DNA of 64,000 nt, taken from Mycetohabitans endofungorum. GTDB lineage: Bacteria > Pseudomonadota > Gammaproteobacteria > Burkholderiales > Burkholderiaceae. The stretch lies in contig NZ_CP132744.1 in the NCBI RefSeq assembly GCF_037477895.1, positions 1,178,001 through 1,242,000 on the forward strand, given 5' to 3'. Every line of letters starts with the position of its first letter. Within the stretch, counting starts at the first letter, position 1. Both the position numbers and the translations under genes were made by a program. Of this stretch, positions 61,501-64,000 are shown piece by piece. The notes under the pieces were generated by a model. The model was given only the letters and a program-made list of their open reading frames with translations. It searched no databases and had not been told where the DNA came from.

Positions 61501-64000
61501 ACTTTGAAGACGTGTTCGCTGCTAAGGTGGCTGGCGTGCGCCATCTCGACCAGTGCAGCGCTGCAGTGGCACTGGACTTCTTTGTGCTTTGTTCATCCAT
61601 TGCCAGCGTACTGGGCAACGCCGGGCAGAGTGATTACGCTGCAGCTAACGGCTATCTTGATGCTTTTGCCGGTTTGCGCAATCAACGGGTCGCGGCGGGA
61701 CAGCGCCATGGCCGCACCGTGGCAATCAACTGGCCGCTGTGGCTTGAAGGCGGCATGCAAATGGACGATGCCGCCCGGCGCGCGCTGGCGCAACGCACTG
61801 GCATCAAGGCGATGACCGGGACAACGGGCATTCGGGCGCTATACCAGGCGCTGCAAAGCGATGAAGATCAGCTGATGGTACTGGCAGGCGACAGAGACAG
61901 GCTAGTCGCGCTGCTGAGCCGTGAACCGGCGCCGGCTAGCCCAGCCATCACAGCGGTTGAAGGCGAAGATGTATTAACTGGATTGCGCCGGTTATTCGCT
62001 GACACGATCAAGATCGCTGAGTCGCGGCTTGACAACGACGAGCCGTTTGAAAAATACGGCATTGACTCACTGATGGTCATGGATATGACGGCGGCGCTGG
62101 AAAAACGCTTTGGGCCGCTGCCAAAGACGTTGTTCTTTGAATATCCCAGCTTGCAAAGCTTGGCGGATCATCTAGTCGCGCGACTGCCGCAAAGGCCCGC
62201 TGTCAGCCAAGTCCCGCCTGCTGCCAGCGACTCGTTAATCGCGCAACTGCGAGCAATGCTGGCGAGCACCCTGGGGATCGCGCTGGAACAGATCGATGAT
62301 GCACAGTGCTTCGAGCAATATGGCCTTGACTCGCTGATGATCATGGAGATGACCAGCGTGCTCGAAAAACGTTTTGGCGCTTTACCGCGTACGCTGTTAT
62401 TTGAATACTCCAGCTTGCAGCAACTGGCGCACTATTTGGCAAACCGGCCACTCGAGCCGCAAGGTACGACGGCGGTGGTTCCGACTGGCGAACAAAAGCC
62501 GCTGACGACGCCAGAATCCGGGAGCAAAGGCAGTCCGCGCCGCCGGCTGTTCGACAGCGTGGTGAATACGACAAGCCCTCGTGTCCAGCAAAGTTTGCAA
62601 GGTAGCCAGCCAGGCCCTCAGCCCAGGGACGATATCGCTATCATCGGCGTGGCGGGGCGCTATCCCGCGGCTGACAATCTGGAGGTTTTTTGGCAGAACC
62701 TACGCGAAGGCAAAAACAGCATCAGCGAAATTCCGGCCGAGCGCTGGAACTGGCGCGACTACTACAGTGAAAATCGCAGCGAAAGCGGGGTGCACAACAG
62801 TAAGTGGGGCGGGTTTATCGATGGCGTCGATCAATTTGATCCACTGTTTTTCAATATTTCGCCGCTGGAAGCTGAACTTATCGATCCGCAGGAGCGGCTA
62901 TTTCTGCAGACTGCCTGGTCGGCGATGGAAGATGCAGGTTACAGTCGCCGCATCGGTGGCGAGCAGACCGAGGATAGCGCGCAAGTTGGCGTCTACGTCG
63001 GCGTCATGTATGGCGAATACCAGCTATTCGGTGCTGAAGCCAGCTTGCGGGGCCAGCGCATGGGCTTTGCTGGCTGCACCGCCAGCATTGCCAACCGGAC
63101 ATCCTTCTGCCTCAATCTGCAGGGCCCGAGCATGACAGTCGACTCGATGTGCTCCAGCTCGCTGACTGCCATTCATCTAGCCTGTCAGGATTTGCGCAAT
63201 GGCCGCACCTCGATGGCTATTGCCGGAGGCGTCAACCTGACGATTCACCCCAACAAATATTTGATGCTGAGCAGCGGTCAATTCATCTCGAACCAGGGCC
63301 ATTGCGCTAGCTTCGGCGAAGGCGGTGATGGCTATGTGCCGGGCGAGGGCGTGGGTGCAGTCATCCTAAAACGACTGACCGATGCGCAGCGCGACGGCGA
63401 TCACATTTATGGGGTGATCAAAGGCAGTTACCTTAATCACGGTGGCAAAAGCACCGGTTACAGCGTGCCCAACCCACGGGCGCAGCAGGCAGCAATCAGC
63501 GGCGCGCTACAGGACGCCGGCGTCGATCCGGCGACCGTCAACTATATTGAGGCGCATGGTACGGGCACCAAGCTGGGCGATCCGATTGAGATCGCTGGTT
63601 TGGCCAACGCGTTGGGAACACGCAAGCCTGAGCAGACTTGCTGGTTAGGTTCGGTCAAGTCGAATATCGGTCACTGTGAAGCGGCGGCTGGCATTGCTGG
63701 GTTGACCAAGGTGCTGCTGCAATTGAAACACCGGCAAATTGTGCCGTCGCTGCACTCCCAAAAACTCAATCCCTTTATTGACTTTACGGCAACGCCCTTC
63801 GAGGTCAACCAGCAACTGCGAGCGTGGCCGCAGCCGTTGCTGAATGGTCAGGCCGTACCGCGGATCGCCGGCATTTCCTCGTTTGGTGCCGGCGGCTCCA
63901 ACGGCCATTTAATCGTCGCGGAGTACAGTCAAGCCAAGCCTGTGCTTGACGATAGTGGCAAGCCCGAAATGATTTTGTTGTCGGCCCGAGAGCCCGAGCA
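46545..64000 (+). CDS. rhiB: Giant NRPS-PKS RhiB, incomplete: A-PCP-Ox-KS0-ACP-KS-DH-KR-cMT-ACP-KS-DH-KR-ACP-ACP-KS...
   Basis: The frame is open from the GTG at 46545 to the window edge: 5818 residues without a stop. A TAA two codons upstream and an AGGA site fix the start. Domains: A (20-510; YIIYTSGSTGRPKG, NLYGPTEAAVD, GKADRK); PCP (Ser564); a ~490-residue Ox region (629-1118) of two McbC-like halves; KS1 (Cys1281, but Ala1416 where His is expected); ACP (Ser1750); KS2 (Cys2001); DH (HRVRDNKVLPG); KR (VIGGAGGIG, SNYAAG); C-methyltransferase (LEIGAGTGGT, ~3465); ACP (Ser3729); KS3 (Cys3981); DH (HRINGRGVLPG); KR (ITGGLGGVG, SDYAAAN); two ACPs (Ser5175, Ser5263); KS4 (Cys5536). It activates serine, oxidises the oxazoline and extends the chain. 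No AT domains are present; RhiG loads it. Confidence 0.92.
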   Translation, partial: MNKQDSKALSGRNDTHNAYPLDKCLQQLIEAQVERSPDAVAVRFEGQTLSYRELNRQANRLAHYLRELGIGPDSLVGVQMERSVELIIALLAIMKAGGAYLPLDPGYPDERLALIIEDAAVTVLLTQQRFRERLAGYDGEVLCLDEANQQALSGNETNPVPINGPDDLAYIIYTSGSTGRPKGCMLPHKAICNRLLWMQRHYDVGSADRILQKTPFTFDVSVWELFLPLLSGACLVIAKPEGHKDAHYLVEVIQAEQITICHFVPSMLRFFLKHPAVSECVSLQKVFVSGEALTHDLLLQFRQLLSAELHNLYGPTEAAVDVTYWRGEPREDQIVPIGRAIDNIQIYILDSEAKPVAAGETGELCIGGVGLARGYLNRPELTAEKFIRDPFSSEAGARLYRTGDKARFLSNGEIELLGRFDSQVKLRGFRIELGEIESALKSHPAIDDAAVLVKDPSSADPKLVAFVVAQGLDKKAVRDFVKTRLPEYMVPNLVSFIDQVPVTVHGKADRKALLTGDVEATAQPHRQVINPQALTAWLQQYFIEALGVDELAVDDDLFDQGATSFTLVQAVHSIQQQHQVTLPVDVFLEHPTIAAVSAYILDAKGITADEVEPEPEPLSAAPACQSTVNGSISLEKVSFDPQAYWRPTRGASANLERLGRLLSLLREVPLDGHGKYLYSSAGGLNAVQCYLYVAEERIDGLAGGVYYYQPQLNRLLPVSVPAKLDPQTLPIGQRAQLAEAGFALFLIAENDAIAPIYNKASPFLLVLEAGYIEQLLLSRQRDFNIALTPAYGVDFAAIAGLFKLRPSHRFLHCLIEGVAPAALAEEGQALNDHWRQSGPLFADFLSEKNNGFALPTREELAQLHEEQRQIRHDLPEQGDGVIELCAEPISADALRLRAAKRQYCDGPLNLGQLSRLLNLLRADQDNGRLYHTDARLALKIYLHVAEQSVQQGCQGPCLPAGIYRYDGDSHSLARVSDGDLSAISSCYTPFNRKHAHQARLRIFIVAGRATAYGDESRYFNLLQAGRIGQLLLEKQGEFGIGLCPIGSMYFNKIRDAFDLNDDDELVHSFVGGAVTQSLPADWPRLEIHGIGESAQVAHASTHGSNGHLSTRAVDGRCNGDAMAIVGISGRYPGAANPDELWQNLSAGRASIATLSREALIDGSDEASDSPQWAVGALAGKQLFDPLLFKITPAEAKTLDPQERLFLQAVWHCLESSGYTAASLRRQAERIGVFVGAMWGDYEHHRPTEQGERATSFLSAIANRVSFFNDFNGPSVAFDTSCSSAMTALHFACNSIRQGECHAAIVGGVNLISHPSHLELLTSLKLLSDDSQSYPFGRHANGWVAGEGVGALLIRPLEDATRDGDSIFGVIRATAISHSGKTFRYGAPNADSHALSMRRVLQQAGLSADEIGYVEAAAPGASLADGAEFAAISNVFGARRSDAPLLVGSIKANIGHLESASALSQITKVLMQLKHRQIAPTLGCNPLSPMICLNDNHLAIADQLSDWQGPQRALINAFGASGSGGHLILEAPPQQAAVRQSDGPWLFPFAAASDEQLDQLVSAFADDMQAGRFGDASLGDISYTLCVGRVALNHRLAVVADSRDELVERLKGQHSEMPLRGSLKKEPQSSRIEKDLRGLDRQALTAIAGQWVAGQSSLAQIARHHHRRVALTAYPFAAIDCHIAASANSACAEMLRNEALQPENEASQLEQDKALRRALESHIKRHFSQVSAIPESSLDCDDTFDRYGLTSLMITTLNQRLAQEFGELSATLFFEYQSIAALAGYFVAEHPVRSRQLLGIQATQPILAARAQQQTRVTAWRRYDRSERNEPIAIIGLAGRFPGAADIDSFWNNLKNGVDSISEIPTERWEHSKYYSRDRSLKGKIHTKWGGFIDDIDRFDPLFFNISPRDAERMDPQERIFLETAWRTLEDAGYDRAGLRRHYQGEMGVFVGVMHGEYLLYTRSSAADCTDDAVDSSFGSIANRVSYVFDCNGPSMAVDTICSSSLTALHLAVESLRRGECQLALAGGVNLSLHPNKYFIQSQLTMSSSDGRCRSFGDGGDGFVPGEGVGAVLLKPLSRAEADGDNIYAVIRATSINHNGKTHGYTVPSPHAQGAMIADSLDKAGMDPRELSYVEAHGTGTALGDPIEITGLQSGFTRRSATLGSEMVPAQHCAVGSVKSNIGHLESAAGIAGIAKVLLQLKHRQLAPSLHSKRLNPNIPFADSPFYVPQQLQEWRRPVLNLDGREREYPRAASVSSFGSGGSNGHVIIAEYIAPTRDDDVGGQTTMIPLSARTPTQLRQQVEQLQQFLHRTGAEHTRPRLADLAFTLQQGREPMDYRLAFIAESIDQLQDRLAQSAELLANQPEPFGFFDGIHIGRVKDHKAAIAVLAHDEDMAATLTAWANKGKYDKLLELWVKGLALDWTLFGQPKESARRISLPSYPFARERIWVSGESHFSSLGQQNGEGRLHPLLHTNVSDLSQQKFISIFNGREFFLRDHRVRDNKVLPGVAYLEMAREAILRSLGEQVPTGVLSLRNLVWLQPVMLSNQSDDSVEVEIRIDSLDEHRLTFDILERKQQVVCCQGEAAFVQDADEPAESLTSLQAAIGGHMLDADALYPLFDSMQIYYGPWHRSVKSLRIDGGQVLARIELPQALTSDHKRLVLHPSLMDGALQSSVGLLVADQLDQGLTPQLKHTWVPFALAQLQLSGAELGEQIWAWVRPCAEPSEAGQSTFNIDIYNQRGQHCAALREFALRVMKKPSPLEVMLEDRPRSDCYLVEKWQRFCPQDLIPSNGRLLLVGNDPQGHKQLSVRYPQAVSWLLEGSESIEQLTERLREAGPIEHLVWLAPTTLAQDESLDGMICAQQRGVLGCFRLIKALLALALDQQPLTWTVITRGVLTLFDEADSTHQTVTGPVAPAHASVHGLIGVMAKEYSHWRVRLVDLPADDSWPTVDPLSLPTHPRGDALACRNDVWYRQYLAPYLPLSEWGTTDVAAQLGEVGSLYRDGGVYLVIGGAGGIGRLWSEYLIRTRRAQIIWLGRREQNNDIDQAIAELAKLGPAPRYIRADASNHAALRQAVAQICTEYGRIHGVIHAAIQLQDQSLARMDEQRFTTGLTAKVDICVRLAEMFAHQPLDFMLFFSSLQSFTKSAGQSNYAAGCTFKNAFGHYLAQQCSYPVKVINWGYWGHVGSVASEDYRRRMADVGLGSIEGEQAMTALDILLAGPFSQLTFLRTSQRLSDTFSRLALPTHPAGPFGEYGQRLTQAYPSLIARIKKQLVVDNHEIRAVTQQMQARKAAIDELQARLLYAQLQQLGWFSGEREIIEQMKQRSGLLPMYGRWIDKSLDELAQRGYLSMEDGHCPAAYRVVHRHPLAVESLWKEWDAQKPDWLEHASLSAEVNLAEATLRVLPAILSGRIMATDIMFPDSSMVMVEGIYKHNPVSDFFNDVMLNAMVEFVRGRLEQAPQTPIRILEIGAGTGGTSARAFEKLRPYQRQIAEYCYTDVSQAFLMHARQTYGPDNPYLSYQLFDVDKPLAGQGIKIGHYDLVMATNVLHATQDLRRTMKNAKAALKHNGLVMINEICRNGLFTHLTFGLLKGWWLFDDQELRLPGGPALAPKQWKQLLESEGYRQIYYPALADHDLGQQIVIAESNGVIWQDRHSDVEPTKVASKGLTVRAAPASRPPQRIAQTVSVGEVTPQALKDQTVRYLKQMIGELFKIRPEQIDAGEPLQTYGIDSILVVQLTNLLRDKLSGISSTLFFEYQTIDALADHFVASQKDQLRALLGLDKASVAEQPGSIDTASAPAVNTLVKLAAGHRFAAKTPDSAPKGQRGTEVAIIGLAGRYAHSDNVQALWQCLKNGENCIDEVPADRWDWRQYFDQTPGKKGGIYTRWGGFIREIDKFDPLFFHISPHEAQKMDPQERLFLEEAYHCISDAGYTPGRLAERHRVGVFVGVMNGTYTHQSSYWSVANRVSYQFNFQGPSMAVDTACSSSITAIHLALESLHSGVSDCVLVGGVNLVIDPVHYMRLTEMKMLSSGKQCKAFGTDADGFVAGEGVGALLLKPLAQAEADGDRIYGVIKGSMINAGGKTNGYTVPNPLAQSRLVADSLARAGVDARAVSYVEAHGTGTSLGDPIEIAGLTRAFNSGAETAAKQYCAIGSIKSNIGHCESAAGIAGITKVLLQLKHRQLVPSLHAGELNPEIDFANSPFVVQQSLADWHRPEVMIDGNRQEFKRIATVSSFGAGGANAHVVIEEYEDHRPRPVIVVNEQQPAIIPLSAKTQAQLLQQVSLLLHALEQGELGDADLPALAYTLQVGREAMEYRLGVLAHSIAHLKTQLQNCIDHPSTAACYSGRIKDHDKALSLLAGADIQSAMANWMDHGQHEKLLQAWVNGLTLDWRLMYRQGTPTPLSLPGYPFARERYWHKDEPAQALTTSEKRLHPLLHRNVSDLCGLRYLSQFSGQESFLSDHRINGRGVLPGAAMIGMIDAALTHALGGERPAGAARIIRDLSWYQPFSVDAVNHGELFVELAAQPDGDYPIGICSYDSAGQLQLHCRAVAGTAVAQPANLDFMAADARPMDVDACYQRFTAMGIEYGISHRRIQSLLRQGDQALAWVALEDAAANEGYAIHPGLLDAAMQAVMALLFDELGERPPLLLPDGLAECVLFADCPATLQVQIRSTARTPGGYRFDLALFDKNGRCCATLRQLSFKTLSADNDVDSEALLCHRQWRDAELASATDAPVVSHLVLTLGHHPAFANLPEQLQAHQHISVLAMHSDDYRQAALALAGQLKPLLRTEHRCLVQLVVPANDPQGYRGLGGLLYSASREQPALTGQLIEVSPGLDASQLAWQLAVEGTAPDERQLRYLSEAGKLQRQALTWLHQPLNHSPAPWRSDGVYLITGGLGGVGMIFARAILDAAPGASVVLCGRTEANAPSVTDKLAQLGARCHYRAVDLAEAGQVERLIAGIMMERGGLHGIIHCAGLTRDTLLSHKTQQDFEDVFAAKVAGVRHLDQCSAAVALDFFVLCSSIASVLGNAGQSDYAAANGYLDAFAGLRNQRVAAGQRHGRTVAINWPLWLEGGMQMDDAARRALAQRTGIKAMTGTTGIRALYQALQSDEDQLMVLAGDRDRLVALLSREPAPASPAITAVEGEDVLTGLRRLFADTIKIAESRLDNDEPFEKYGIDSLMVMDMTAALEKRFGPLPKTLFFEYPSLQSLADHLVARLPQRPAVSQVPPAASDSLIAQLRAMLASTLGIALEQIDDAQCFEQYGLDSLMIMEMTSVLEKRFGALPRTLLFEYSSLQQLAHYLANRPLEPQGTTAVVPTGEQKPLTTPESGSKGSPRRRLFDSVVNTTSPRVQQSLQGSQPGPQPRDDIAIIGVAGRYPAADNLEVFWQNLREGKNSISEIPAERWNWRDYYSENRSESGVHNSKWGGFIDGVDQFDPLFFNISPLEAELIDPQERLFLQTAWSAMEDAGYSRRIGGEQTEDSAQVGVYVGVMYGEYQLFGAEASLRGQRMGFAGCTASIANRTSFCLNLQGPSMTVDSMCSSSLTAIHLACQDLRNGRTSMAIAGGVNLTIHPNKYLMLSSGQFISNQGHCASFGEGGDGYVPGEGVGAVILKRLTDAQRDGDHIYGVIKGSYLNHGGKSTGYSVPNPRAQQAAISGALQDAGVDPATVNYIEAHGTGTKLGDPIEIAGLANALGTRKPEQTCWLGSVKSNIGHCEAAAGIAGLTKVLLQLKHRQIVPSLHSQKLNPFIDFTATPFEVNQQLRAWPQPLLNGQAVPRIAGISSFGAGGSNGHLIVAEYSQAKPVLDDSGKPEMILLSAREPE

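Noticed and set aside
50023..63648. Many 60-180 codon frames on both strands within rhiB
   Set aside because: The rhiB frame is open throughout with ordered PKS/NRPS motifs; the others are out-of-frame shadows.
1..64000. tRNA, rRNA, riboswitch or replication-origin features
   Set aside because: Reading both strands I found no cloverleaf, conserved rRNA or aptamer sequence, or DnaA-box cluster that I could support.

Overview
The window is high-GC betaproteobacterial DNA of the Burkholderia sensu lato type. Its right-hand 28 kb hold the first part of a trans-AT PKS/NRPS locus whose gene set and module order match the rhizoxin (rhi) pathway. I therefore infer the fungal endosymbiont Mycetohabitans (Burkholderia) rhizoxinica or a close relative. 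The middle of the window is rich in decayed transposases and broken genes, which fits a host-restricted symbiont. All identifications come from reading motifs; no database search was run.

Region 1 (1-13.4 kb) is ordinary chromosome. It holds the probable end of cysA followed by cysB, a small unknown gene, and a three-gene signalling cluster (CHASE3-like histidine kinase, single-domain response regulator, hybrid kinase). Next comes a carboxymuconolactone-decarboxylase-family gene divergent from a MocR regulator, with an operator-like direct repeat between them. A 16-copy hexamer repeat, a TPR membrane protein, a PspA homologue and a class A penicillin-binding protein complete the region.

Region 2 (13.4-17.7 kb) holds IS21 and IS256 transposase remnants around a LysE/RhtB exporter. 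It also has a divergent TetR / EthD-like pair with two matching operator-like palindromes.

Region 3 (17.7-32.4 kb) is a two-partner secretion / contact-dependent inhibition (CDI) locus. It has a TpsB/CdiB transporter and a 3319-residue TpsA/CdiA with three tandem 142-residue repeats. Behind it lies an array of small membrane proteins (candidate immunity genes) alternating with broken copies of the CdiA toxin tail. One displaced C-terminus begins exactly at the pretoxin junction motif.

Region 4 (32.4-35.4 kb) is a graveyard of IS5-type, IS481 and IS3 fragments plus a wrecked catechol 1,2-dioxygenase gene.

Region 5 (35.4-64.0 kb) is the rhi cluster: rhiI (O-methyltransferase, +), rhiG (tandem acyltransferase, -), rhiA (GNAT loading-ACP-KS-ACP-HC-HC, +), and the start of a giant rhiB (A-PCP-Ox-KS0-ACP-KS-DH-KR-cMT-ACP-KS-DH-KR-ACP-ACP-KS..., +), which runs off the end. 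The modules predict acetyl starter, serine-derived 2-methyloxazole, then CH=C(CH3), then CH=CH, which is the oxazole end of rhizoxin. Shared sequence elements lie upstream of rhiI and rhiA.
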